Shown: piece by piece, positions 26,582 to 34,228 of the stretch
Position numbering within the stretch: position 1 is the stretch's first letter
Layout: every line of letters begins with the position of its first letter
Origin: Roseibium salinum
Lineage (GTDB): Bacteria > Pseudomonadota > Alphaproteobacteria > Rhizobiales > Stappiaceae
Length of the DNA stretch: 64,000 nucleotides
Assembly: GCF_026240905.1 (NCBI RefSeq)
Contig: NZ_JAPEVI010000003.1
Span: 1,922,001-1,986,000 of the forward strand
Direction of reading: 5' to 3'
The notes under the pieces: generated by a model
The model's input: only the letters and a program-made list of their open reading frames with translations
Databases searched by the model: none
Told to the model about the DNA's origin: nothing
Program-made: the position numbers and the translations under genes

Positions 26582-26884
26582 TCAGTTGCTTTTGCGTTTG
26601 GGGTTGAGCCAATAGGTCAGACTGCCCGCCAGTGCGCCTCCGACGAAGCGGAACGGAAACATGGCCAGGGCGCCGGCATCCTGTGAAATTGGCTGCGGCA
26701 GTTGAAGCATGCCCACGGCGGCTTCCAGAATGAGCGACAGCGCCGCTGCGGCAAATCCGGCAATCCAAAGCTTGCTGGCACTGTCGGCTCGCCATCCCAG
26801 ATACCCTCCGATCAGAAGAGCGAACGGATTGAGGAGGCCGGAAAGGCCGACAAGATCGAGCCAGGTGTCTGAAAGCATGGTCAT
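26582..26884 (-). CDS. Small hydrophobic membrane protein
   Basis: 100 residues with about three hydrophobic segments (roughly 14-30, 38-58 and 75-92) and a basic tail NPKRKSN. GAGAGG precedes the ATG. I do not recognise the family and see no catalytic motif. It is convergent with the DUF6455 gene. Confidence 0.65.
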   Translation of the reverse strand: MTMLSDTWLDLVGLSGLLNPFALLIGGYLGWRADSASKLWIAGFAAAALSLILEAAVGMLQLPQPISQDAGALAMFPFRFVGGALAGSLTYWLNPKRKSN

Positions 26885-27180
26885 GAGCCTCTCTTACAGT
26901 TGACCACCGCAAAAATCGAGATACTTTCGCGAAGCTCATCGTCCGGCGGGAAAGCCGTAACCACCTCACCCGCACTGGTTGCATTCGGAGCGATCGCTCC
27001 TCGCTACTTGCACGACTAAGCCCGTTAAAACAGGCATTTAGCGAGATCAACTTGAACGGCAACACACGTAAGTACATTTCGTTTCTGATTTGCGTGTCGT
27101 TGTGATAAATTAAATAAATAAAGCAAGATACTACACTCGTCTCCCGACTTGTCATTTCCATTAGATAAGATTTAAAGATC

Positions 27181-27435
27181 ATGTCGTTACAAAGTTCTTT
27201 GGCAACCGACGACCCTACCGTTGAAGCGCTGTGTAAGACAGATCGCAGACTGGGTATTTTGTGCAGCAGTTGCGGACGGTTCCGCTACATGAATTCCGCC
27301 CGGTTTTCCGGGGAGGAGAAAGTCTCGGCACTGAGTGCAAAGCTCACCTGCGGCACATGCGGCTCCCACAATGTCAGGGCCGTCGCGGTCTCCCGCAATC
27401 CCGAAAACGGATATTGGCCTGCCGAGCGCAGCTGA
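27181..27435 (+). CDS. Small zinc-ribbon-like protein
   Basis: An 84-residue protein with two CxxC knuckles, LCSSCGRFRYMN and LTCGTCGSHNVRAVAV, forming a likely zinc ribbon. No Shine-Dalgarno is seen: GATTTAAAGATC lies directly before the ATG. TTGTCA (27149-27154) and TTAAAG (27172-27177), 17 bp apart, would place the transcript start at or next to the ATG, suggesting a leaderless mRNA. The role is unknown; a DNA- or RNA-binding adaptor is plausible. Confidence 0.75.
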   Translation: MSLQSSLATDDPTVEALCKTDRRLGILCSSCGRFRYMNSARFSGEEKVSALSAKLTCGTCGSHNVRAVAVSRNPENGYWPAERS

Positions 27436-27739
27436 CACCCGTCCGCCGAAGACAAGTCCACCAGCCTCATCGGCTCTCCGCAGCCCGGCGCCCTGCCTGC
27501 GCACAAATGCAACACTTTACGTGGAAACCGATTGCAGGCGCGCAAACCCTCCTCGCCATAATTGTCAAGCGCTGCGCGCATATGCTAATGGCAGCTCATT
27601 CGATTGTGAGGCTTTATGCGCGGAAGACGCGAGACCCGATAGTCCCTGGCCACCAAGGCCGGGGTAATGCACACCAGCACTGCATGCGACCGGCTGCAGT
27701 GGCTGCCCGTTTGCATTTGTAGAGCTTCTCAAGAAATCA
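27436..27739. other. Intergenic region before yjhX
   Basis: 304 bases without a supported gene. No clear promoter, strong hairpin or repeat is visible, and reading frames here are short and lack ribosome sites. The yjhX promoter presumably lies in the right part. Confidence 0.35.
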
Positions 27740-27997
27740 ATGGACATTTCCAAGGCCGAGCAGCGGGTATTGCACCTGCTGGCTCAAGGCGGCTGCATTC
27801 TCGTGGAAAAAGACGAGGACGGCCGCATCGTCAACTATGAAACAGTGACCCGGGAAGGCTGGTTCTGGGGCGGCTGCTCGCCTCACCTGTTCCGGAAACT
27901 CAAGTACAAGAGGCTGATCGCGTCGCGCAACAGCGGCCCCTACAAGATCACCCGGCTTGGCTTGAAGCGGGTCCGGGCCCAGTTGAACAACCGGTGA
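27740..27997 (+). CDS. yjhX: YjhX family protein (UPF0386; putative toxin)
   Basis: An 85-residue protein collinear with E. coli YjhX: MDISKAEQRVLHLLAQGGCI, then REGWFWGGCSPHLFRKLKYK and ITRLGLKRVRAQLNNR. The E. coli protein is listed as a toxin paired with YjhQ, a GNAT acetyltransferase; no antitoxin-like gene is adjacent here, so this may be a solitary housekeeping-type member. The family resembles a small winged helix. The ribosome site is weak. Two strong hairpins follow. Confidence 0.88.
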   Translation: MDISKAEQRVLHLLAQGGCILVEKDEDGRIVNYETVTREGWFWGGCSPHLFRKLKYKRLIASRNSGPYKITRLGLKRVRAQLNNR

Positions 27998-28029
27998 AAC
28001 GACCGGTTCCACGGACAGGCCTCCAGGCC

Positions 28030-28101
28030 ATCATCCCGGCCACGCTTAGCGGGCCGGGATGATCGGATTGATAAGCGCGCCGGAGTTCCGGCGCGCTTAT
28101 C
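28030..28101. terminator. Tandem hairpins between yjhX and phoX
   Basis: Hairpin 1 has 12-bp arms ATCATCCCGGCC (28030-28041) and GGCCGGGATGAT (28052-28063). Hairpin 2 has perfect 14-bp arms GATAAGCGCGCCGG (28070-28083) and CCGGCGCGCTTATC (28088-28101) with an AGTT loop, followed by ATTTG. They separate convergent genes and probably end both transcripts, though T runs are short. Confidence 0.7.
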
Positions 28102-28122
28102 ATTTGCAGGTTGGTCGCGGCC

Positions 28123-30018
28123 CTAGCCAATTCTGGCGTTGTCCGCGCGCTTGACGGCAACGACGGCCGAGCGGGCCAGCATGCCTTCGCCATCCGGGAA
28201 CGGTGCTTTCGGGTGCTGGACGCCGACGAACAGGGTGCGCTTGTCGGCGGACCAGGCAATACCGGTCACCTCCGCGCCATAGGGCACGGTCATGAAGCGC
28301 TCGATCCGGCCCGTCGCCGGGTCACCGACCAGCATCTGGTTGTTGCCCATGCCGGCAAAGTCGCCCTCGTTGTCGTCATCACCGTCCGTCTGGATCCAAA
28401 GCAGGCCCGTGGTGTCGAACATCATGCCGTCCGGCGAATTGAACATGTTGCCGGAATTGATGTTTTGCGAACCGGCATAGGCATCCTCATGAACGTCCGG
28501 ATTGCCGGCCATCACGAACAGGTCCCATTTGAATTTCGGATCGACGTGATCGTCGTTCTCAGGATACCAGCGGACAATCTGGCCGTAGTGGTTCTGCGCG
28601 CGCGGGTTCGGTCCGTTGACGGGCGTCTCGTCACCGCCGGCATTCGGCTTGACCGCGCGGTTCTTGTTGTTGGTCAGGGCGCAATAGGCTTCGACCGCGA
28701 CCGGGTTGACCGCCACCCATTCCGGACGGTCCATGGTCGTCGCGCCGACCTTGGATGCCGCCATGCGGGTGAACATGCAGACTTCCGCCAGGCTCATGCC
28801 GGTGGTCTCCGCAGTCAGGGCAAGCCATTCGCCGCTGCCGTCCTCGTTGAACTTCGCGACGAACAGCGTGCCGTCATCGAGCAGGCCATCCGTGGATGCA
28901 CCCGGCGTATAGGCGCCGTTGGAAACGTATTTGTAGAGAAACTCGCCGCGCTCGTCATCGCCCATATAGACGACGACACGGCCGTCACGCGCCAGCGTGC
29001 AGGCAGCGTTCTCGTGCTTGAAACGGCCGAGAGCGGTGCGCTTGACCGGCGTGGAACTCGGGTCGCTCGGATCGATCTCGACAATATAGCCGCAGCGGCG
29101 CGGTTCGTTGACATTCCTGGAGATGTCGAAGCGCTCGTCGAATTTCTCGTAGTCGTAACGGCTTTCCAGGGAGATGCCGTATCGCTTGAAGTCCTCCGGA
29201 CGCTCGAAGTTCGCATCCGTGGAACCGAAATAGCCGTTGAAGTTTTCTTCGCAGGTCAGGTACGTGCCCCAGGGCGTCCTGCCGGCGCCGCAGTTGTTGA
29301 ACGTGCCGAGCGATGTGGTTCCGCTCGGGTCCGCGTCGGTCTTCAGAAGGTCGTGACCTGCTGCCGGACCGGCGAGCCGCATTGCGGTGTTGTGGGTGAT
29401 ACGGCGGTTGAGCGGGCTGTCCACGACCACGTTCCAGCCGCCATCGCCTTCTTCCACTTCCATGACTGTGACGCCCTGCAGGTTCTGCATCTTGCGGACG
29501 TCTTCAGCCGATTGAGGCTTGCCGTCCTCGGTGTGCGGCAGGTTGATCTTCGGATTGGCGTATTCATGGTTGACCGCGATCACCTGCCTGTCACCAACCG
29601 CGAAGAGTTCCATACCGTCGGTGTTCTCGCCGAATACCCGGTCCGAAGTCCTGGCATCACCGCCTGTCTCATGGTCGAAGTCGAGGGCGTCCGAGAACAG
29701 CCTGTCGCCCCATTTCACGAGGATGTCCCAGGTGTAGCCTTCGGGCACGTGGACGGTGGCATCGGTTGCAATCGGGATAGGGTTGAACGCGAACCGGCCG
29801 GCTTCCTGCGCCCGGGCCGAGGTGGAATTCATCAGGCTCACGCCGCTTCCCAGCCCCATTGCAGCCGCGCCGGAGCCGAAGGCCACGAGGCCGCCCAGGA
29901 AACCGCGGCGGGAAAGGCCTGCTTCCACGACACGGTCGAAATCGGTGGTTTCAGGGGTCGGGCGAACGAGTTCGTCCCATTCGTCCCAGGACAGGTCATC
30001 GTGGCTGATACGGGTCAT
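28123..30018 (-). CDS. PhoX-family alkaline phosphatase, Tat-exported
   Basis: A 631-residue calcium/iron-type alkaline phosphatase that releases phosphate from esters in the periplasm. A twin-arginine signal is present near residues 36-70 (LSRRGFLGGLVAFGSG), so it is exported folded with its metals. The DUF839/PhoX beta-propeller signatures are TFNNCGAGRTPWGTYLTCEE, RFKHENAACTLARDGRVVVY, MGDDERGEFLYKYVS and GLLWIQTDGDDD. Glu and Asp residues in these blocks are the expected metal ligands. A Pho-box-like site lies 60 bp upstream, suggesting PhoB control. Monocistronic, ending before the tandem hairpins. Confidence 0.93.
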   Translation of the reverse strand: MTRISHDDLSWDEWDELVRPTPETTDFDRVVEAGLSRRGFLGGLVAFGSGAAAMGLGSGVSLMNSTSARAQEAGRFAFNPIPIATDATVHVPEGYTWDILVKWGDRLFSDALDFDHETGGDARTSDRVFGENTDGMELFAVGDRQVIAVNHEYANPKINLPHTEDGKPQSAEDVRKMQNLQGVTVMEVEEGDGGWNVVVDSPLNRRITHNTAMRLAGPAAGHDLLKTDADPSGTTSLGTFNNCGAGRTPWGTYLTCEENFNGYFGSTDANFERPEDFKRYGISLESRYDYEKFDERFDISRNVNEPRRCGYIVEIDPSDPSSTPVKRTALGRFKHENAACTLARDGRVVVYMGDDERGEFLYKYVSNGAYTPGASTDGLLDDGTLFVAKFNEDGSGEWLALTAETTGMSLAEVCMFTRMAASKVGATTMDRPEWVAVNPVAVEAYCALTNNKNRAVKPNAGGDETPVNGPNPRAQNHYGQIVRWYPENDDHVDPKFKWDLFVMAGNPDVHEDAYAGSQNINSGNMFNSPDGMMFDTTGLLWIQTDGDDDNEGDFAGMGNNQMLVGDPATGRIERFMTVPYGAEVTGIAWSADKRTLFVGVQHPKAPFPDGEGMLARSAVVAVKRADNARIG

Positions 30019-30077
30019 GTTTGCTCTCCAAAGGATGGCTAAAGGAAACTACACCCGGACTGCGTTAGACAAGCATC

Positions 30078-30095
30078 ATGACAACTGCGCAACAG
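30078..30095 (-). promoter_or_regulatory. Pho-box-like direct repeat upstream of phoX
   Basis: On the minus strand CTGTTGC-GCAG-TTGTCAT has the 7-4-7 (11-bp period) layout of the PhoB consensus CTGTCAT-N4-CTGTCAT. The right half matches 6 of 7, the left only 4 of 7. It ends 60 bp before the phoX start. Confidence 0.4.
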
Positions 30096-30300
30096 TTCGG
30101 CGACAAGTACGCAAATCCTGATGTCACATGACCGTTTCACCATCGGCGGGCTTCCGGCGCATTCGCCTGAGCCCCGGGCGCCCGTCCTTGTGTCACGGCG
30201 GAAATCCGCCCTTCAGGCGGCTTTCAGTCACGGATTTAGTTGCGTCCCGGCGTGAGCGTCGGCCGGGACTGAAGGGTCAGGTTTTCCACGTCTTTTGAGG

Positions 30301-30786
30301 TCATGCGTCTTCATCCTGCAGCTCCCGCTCAGGCAGGTCGGGCCGGTCGCCATAAAGATACCGCGGCCCGCGCCCGAGACGCGAGGCCGCATCGCCCGCG
30401 TTATAGAGACGGCAGCTTTTCATCGACAGGCACCCGCAGCCGATGCAACTGTCCAGCTTGTCCCTCAATGCGGTCATTCGCTGGATTCTCTCATCCAGAT
30501 GCCTGCGGAAGTCCTTGCTGATCCTCGTCCAGTCCGCCTTGGTCGGCGCCCTGCCCTCCGGCAGGCTTTTCAGCCGGTCGGCGATTTCGGCAATCGAAAA
30601 GCCGAACTCCTGGGCCACGAGGACAAAGGACAGCCGGCGGATATCGGCGCGCATGAACCTGCGCTGGCCGCCCCGATTGCGGGCCGGATGAACGAGCCCC
30701 CGTTCTTCGTAAAACCGGATCGCCGACACGGAAAGACCGGTGCGGTCAGCCAGTTCGCCGATGGTGAGCAGATCGGTCGTCTTCAT
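30301..30786 (-). CDS. soxR: Redox-sensitive MerR-type activator SoxR
   Basis: A 161-residue MerR-family regulator. The N-terminal winged HTH reads LLTIGELADRTGLSVSAIRF then YEERGLVHPARNRGGQRR; a dimerisation helix follows; and the C-terminal CIGCGCLSMKSC binds the [2Fe-2S] centre whose oxidation activates transcription. The ATG at 30786 is used; a TTG four codons upstream with a better-placed AAGG is an alternative. A near-perfect SoxR operator lies in the gap to the divergent VOC gene. soxS is absent, as usual outside enterics, so SoxR acts directly on its targets. Confidence 0.95.
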   Translation of the reverse strand: MKTTDLLTIGELADRTGLSVSAIRFYEERGLVHPARNRGGQRRFMRADIRRLSFVLVAQEFGFSIAEIADRLKSLPEGRAPTKADWTRISKDFRRHLDERIQRMTALRDKLDSCIGCGCLSMKSCRLYNAGDAASRLGRGPRYLYGDRPDLPERELQDEDA

Positions 30787-30816
30787 AACCTTTTTCAAAA
30801 TTTCACCTTTCGCCTC

Positions 30817-30847
30817 TTGACCTAAACTTAACTTGAGGAATTATCTC
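30817..30847 (+). promoter_or_regulatory. SoxR operator and overlong-spacer promoter
   Basis: CCTAAACTTAACTTGAGG (30821-30838) matches the enteric soxbox CCTCAAGTTAACTTGAGG at 16 of 18 positions. It sits between TTGACC (30817-30822) and TATCTC (30842-30847), a 19-bp spacer typical of MerR-type promoters that need untwisting by the activator. It points to the VOC gene. Confidence 0.85.
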
Positions 30848-30884
30848 TGTGTCTGCTTCGAGTCAAATCTTGAAAGGAGACGTT

Positions 30885-31271
30885 ATGAGCACCGCATTCC
30901 TGGAACATGTGAACGTGACAGTCAGCGATCCCGAGGCCACGGCGAAACGGCTGCACGACTGGTTCGGCTGGAAAGTCCGCTGGAAAGGTGACAGTCTTGG
31001 CGGCGGCACCACGTATCACATCGGCAACGAGACGAGCTACATCGCCGCCTACACCCCGCCCAAGGCCACCACACCCCTAAGTGGCGACAGCTACAGCCAT
31101 CGCGGCGGGCTGAACCACGTGGCCGTTGTCGTCGATGACCTGGATGCGGCAGAGGCGCGGATCAGGGCCGGCGGATACGTCCCCCACAATCACGCCGCCT
31201 ATGAGCCGGGCCGCCGGTTCTATTTCGAGGACGATGACGGCATCGAGTTTGAAGTCGTCAGCTATGCCTGA
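30885..31271 (+). CDS. VOC-superfamily (glyoxalase/bleomycin-resistance-like) protein under SoxR control
   Basis: A 128-residue protein with two beta-alpha-beta-beta-beta modules: FLEHVNVTVSDPEATAKRLH, and RGGLNHVAVVVDDLDAAEAR ending in RRFYFEDDDGIEFEVVSYA. H residues in LEHVNV and LNHVAV and the E in GIEFEVV are the usual metal-ligand positions. ATG at 30885 is chosen because TGAAAGGAGACGTT precedes it. The SoxR promoter upstream implies induction by redox-cycling compounds, so a role in detoxifying a quinone-like or electrophilic compound is likely (inference). Confidence 0.9.
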   Translation: MSTAFLEHVNVTVSDPEATAKRLHDWFGWKVRWKGDSLGGGTTYHIGNETSYIAAYTPPKATTPLSGDSYSHRGGLNHVAVVVDDLDAAEARIRAGGYVPHNHAAYEPGRRFYFEDDDGIEFEVVSYA

Positions 31272-31311
31272 TCGGCTGACGGGCGGCTTCGGCCGCCCGC
31301 TCCGCTAAAAC

Positions 31312-32553
31312 TCAATGCCCGCTCAGGACCAGCGTCTGGACAGGGTATAGCAGGGCCTGGACACGAAGCAGCATGGCGTGAACGAGCCCGACCGCATCGA
31401 TCGCATGCAGGTAGATGAACTCCCCTGTTCCAAGCGGCTCGCCTGAACTCAGCCGGTCATGATTGCTGGTATAGGCATTCACGCTGCAAACCGCGCCGGG
31501 CGGCAGTCGTTTCAGACCGTCCTTGTAGATCGGCTCCAGAACGGCAGTGATCGACGCCGGCCTTACGGTCTGGCTGGTGTCGACAAGCTGACCGCCCGCA
31601 GCCACCTGTCCGGAGGCAATCTGGGTCTGCACCTCTGTGATCACCAGCGGTATGATCGTGAAAGGCTGGGCGCCGCAAAACGCCTCGGCCACCATGCCGA
31701 CTTTCAAGACCTGCGCTTCGATCTGGCCAAAGCCCGCGATCAACCGTTCGTTTTGAGCGTCCTTGGGGATCAAGATCCCCGCCGGGCGCATGATCGGATT
31801 CACGATGTCGCCAGGCCGCAGCACAAACTGACTGACCGTCCCGTCAACACCGGCATAGACAGTCGTTTTCGCCAGTTCCACTTCCGCCTCGGCCAGCCGC
31901 GCTTGCGCGCTTTTCAGCTTCTCTGGCAAGAACACATTGATCTTGGTTTCGGCCAGGTCCCTGTTCGCCTCCGTTGCTTTCATGGCACCCGTCATGGCTT
32001 CCACGGTGGTCTGCAGTTTTTCGACATCCCGCACGCTGACCGCGCTGGCGTTGCGGGTAAACAACTCCTGTCTCGTGTCGAACTCATCCTGGGCCTGCTT
32101 CAAGGCTGCCTGTGCCTGCTCGACCTGCGCGGTGGCAACGGCAAGTTCGCCCGTTGCCAGCGCAATCTCTCCCTGGAGTTCGGCAACCTGCTGCCGCGCC
32201 GTGCCGACGGCAGCCTGCTGGCGGCTGCTGTCCAGCTTGAAGATGGGATCTCCCGCCTTGACGTCATATTCGAGGCCGACCGGTACGTAGGTTTCCGCCA
32301 CGCGGCCCGAACCTTCCGGCAGGATCGCGATGGTGCGAAACGCGGAAACCGCACTCGTGGCGGTCGGGTGAAAGTAGAAAACCAGTGTGATCAGCGCCAC
32401 CGTAAGCATCAGGCAGGTGACGATGCCGTAGCGCAGCTCGTACCAGACCGAGTAGAGCGTGATCTCGTGGCCGATCCGTTTGCCCTGCCCATAGCGGCGG
32501 TAAAGAAAGTCCGGCAAGATCGTCAGCACTGAACAGAACAGAAGTTCAAACAT
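31312..32553 (-). CDS. HlyD-family membrane fusion protein (YiaV/YibH type)
   Basis: A 413-residue periplasmic adaptor. An N-terminal hydrophobic segment and a transmembrane helix near residues 43-63 (YGIVTCLMLTVALITLVFYF) anchor it. A biotinyl-lipoyl half-motif (VPVGLEYDVKAGDPIFKLDS), a long coiled-coil hairpin at about 100-215, and the second half-motif (TTVYAGVDGTVSQFVLRPGD) follow. It starts one base after the stop of the DUF3302 gene, the same pairing as yiaV-yiaW in E. coli. No exporter or outer-membrane channel is adjacent, so the partner transporter is unknown. Confidence 0.9.
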   Translation of the reverse strand: MFELLFCSVLTILPDFLYRRYGQGKRIGHEITLYSVWYELRYGIVTCLMLTVALITLVFYFHPTATSAVSAFRTIAILPEGSGRVAETYVPVGLEYDVKAGDPIFKLDSSRQQAAVGTARQQVAELQGEIALATGELAVATAQVEQAQAALKQAQDEFDTRQELFTRNASAVSVRDVEKLQTTVEAMTGAMKATEANRDLAETKINVFLPEKLKSAQARLAEAEVELAKTTVYAGVDGTVSQFVLRPGDIVNPIMRPAGILIPKDAQNERLIAGFGQIEAQVLKVGMVAEAFCGAQPFTIIPLVITEVQTQIASGQVAAGGQLVDTSQTVRPASITAVLEPIYKDGLKRLPPGAVCSVNAYTSNHDRLSSGEPLGTGEFIYLHAIDAVGLVHAMLLRVQALLYPVQTLVLSGH

Positions 32554-33039
32554 TTATGCCTCCTGCCTGGGTGCGGATTGCCGAGTGTCCGTTGCCGTCT
32601 CACCTGCCGGGGCCGCGGCATCGCGCTCCTCCGCCGGGCTGTCCGGCTCGCTTGCCTCCCTCAAGGGCTCCGGACCAATGCCGCTTCGAACATCAGGCCG
32701 GTTGGCCATCCGGCTCAGCGAATTCGCAATCGAGCCAAGCGGAGACACGAAATCCGGGACCTGAACGAATGCCAACAGGAGGGCGGCAACCCAGAAGATG
32801 TTGTTATGCGTAAAGAGCGCGAGAAGGCCGAGCACGGCAACCAGCTCAAAATGCATCCGGCCATGCTTGTGCGCGAGGCGCTCCGGCAAGGAATGAAGGT
32901 GCAGGTAGAACGTCCCCAACAGGACAACACCGATGATGAGCACGGCCAGCATGATCATCATCAGCGGATCGCTTCCTTCCATCGACGGTAAGAACGCCGG
33001 CAGATGCTCGGGCGCAAGTTCATGCGTATTCTCAGCCAT
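32554..33039 (-). CDS. DUF3302 membrane protein (YiaW-like)
   Basis: A 161-residue protein. Two hydrophobic helices lie near residues 27-48 (MMIMLAVLIIGVVLLGTFYL) and 66-95; between them LPERLAHKHGRMHFELVAVL and LFTHNNIFWVAALLLAFVQV are the diagnostic DUF3302 blocks. The C-terminal 50 residues are charged and probably disordered. ATG at 33039 is chosen for the family N-terminus. The stop abuts the HlyD start, so the two are co-translated. Function unknown; it probably assists the HlyD protein. Confidence 0.88.
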   Translation of the reverse strand: MAENTHELAPEHLPAFLPSMEGSDPLMMIMLAVLIIGVVLLGTFYLHLHSLPERLAHKHGRMHFELVAVLGLLALFTHNNIFWVAALLLAFVQVPDFVSPLGSIANSLSRMANRPDVRSGIGPEPLREASEPDSPAEERDAAAPAGETATDTRQSAPRQEA

Positions 33040-33170
33040 TCCAAACCCCAGTTCGCCTGCGGCACCCCTCCGGAACAACCCGAGCTTCGCCACGCCACAT
33101 TTAAGCTGCAATCGGCATCCGTGTGCAAATAAAATGCGTCGCAGAAGAGTTTATCGCGCGATGCCTGTAC

Positions 33171-33938
33171 TTATCGCGGCGCCATGCGGATGGCGCCGTC
33201 CAGGCGGATCGTTTCGCCGTTGAGCATGTCGTTCTCGCAAATGGACCTGACCAGCTGGGCGTATTCGGCCGCCCTTCCGAGACGCGAGGGAAACGGCACC
33301 TGCTGGCCCAGGGACTGCTGAACGTCTTCGGACAGCCCTAGCAGCATAGGCGTTTCGAAGATGCCTGGGGCGATCGTCATTACCCGGATGCCGGATTTGG
33401 CGAGATCGCGGGCGACCGGCAGGGTCATGCCCGCAACGCCCGCCTTGGACGCAGCATAGGCGACCTGACCGACCTGACCGTCGAAAGCCGCGACCGAAGC
33501 GGTGGAGACAATCACGCCGCGTCCCCCGTCCCGGGTGCATGGCTCGAGCCCGGCCATCCCGGTCGCCGCGATCGAGAGGCAGCGGAAGCTGCCGATCAGG
33601 TTGACTGCAATCACTTTTTCAAACATGTCCATCGGATGGGGCTCGCCCCGCGAGGAGGTCTTGGCCACCGGGGCAATGCCGGCGCAATTGACAAGAATCC
33701 GTTCCTGGCCATGTGCGGTGCGCGCCTTTTCGAAACCAGCCGCGACGCTGGCCTGGTCCGTCACGTCGACATTGGCGAACACGCCGCCGATCTCGGCGGC
33801 CACCGCCTCACCCTGTTCCGCGCTGCGGTCGAACACGGTAACCCGCACACCCTCGCCAGCAAGCATCCGGGCCGTCGCGGCCCCCAGTCCCGATGCGCCG
33901 CCTGTCACGATGGCGGAAAGGGTTGAATCGAGTTTCAT
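33171..33938 (-). CDS. Short-chain dehydrogenase/reductase (3-hydroxyacyl-CoA dehydrogenase type 2-like)
   Basis: A 255-residue SDR with the TGGASGLG cofactor motif, an acidic residue after the second strand (VFDRS) pointing to NAD(H), NCAGIAPV, catalytic Ser in VSTASVAAF and YAASK (Tyr/Lys). The arrangement resembles HSD17B10-type enzymes that oxidise short branched 3-hydroxyacyl-CoAs. ATG at 33938 is preferred because GGAGG lies 6 bp upstream. Two strong dyads upstream suggest specific repression, perhaps by an acyl-CoA-responsive regulator (inference). Confidence 0.9.
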   Translation of the reverse strand: MKLDSTLSAIVTGGASGLGAATARMLAGEGVRVTVFDRSAEQGEAVAAEIGGVFANVDVTDQASVAAGFEKARTAHGQERILVNCAGIAPVAKTSSRGEPHPMDMFEKVIAVNLIGSFRCLSIAATGMAGLEPCTRDGGRGVIVSTASVAAFDGQVGQVAYAASKAGVAGMTLPVARDLAKSGIRVMTIAPGIFETPMLLGLSEDVQQSLGQQVPFPSRLGRAAEYAQLVRSICENDMLNGETIRLDGAIRMAPR

Positions 33939-33989
33939 CACAGCCTCCAATCAAAGCAATCCATTGAAAATAATGGATTTAATTCTCCT

Positions 33990-34009
33990 AATTGACGAAA
34001 ACGTCAATT
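33990..34009. promoter_or_regulatory. Perfect dyad upstream of SDR gene
   Basis: AATTGACGAAAACGTCAATT is a perfect 8-bp inverted repeat with AAAA centre, 52 bp upstream of the SDR start. It resembles dyads bound by MerR-type regulators of branched-chain acyl-CoA catabolism (LiuR-like); that match is from memory and unverified. Confidence 0.5.
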
Positions 34010-34047
34010 TTGACCGGCAAATTGACCGAGAATGACGCGCCGGTCAA
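34010..34047. promoter_or_regulatory. Second inverted repeat upstream of SDR gene
   Basis: TTGACCGGC (34010-34018) and GCCGGTCAA (34039-34047) form perfect 9-bp arms 20 bp apart, directly abutting the preceding dyad. A further TTGACCG lies between the arms. This may be a second operator or a looped RNA structure. Confidence 0.4.
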
Positions 34048-34228
34048 GCGCGCCTGCGTTGGCCCTTGCTGAAAGATGCAACCGGCGACCGCCCGAGGGG
34101 ACAAATCCGGACGGGCTCACAAAATTGAAAGCGCTGGCCTCAAGACGGCGAGGAAAAGTTCGCAGGCCGATGCCGGCGTAACGGTTACGGACTTTGGAGC
34201 TGCGGGCCCGCAGACGTTTTTACGTCCT

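Noticed and set aside
28111..30042. A 643-residue open frame antisense to phoX
   Set aside because: PhoX on the other strand has a Tat signal and full family motifs; the antisense frame has none.
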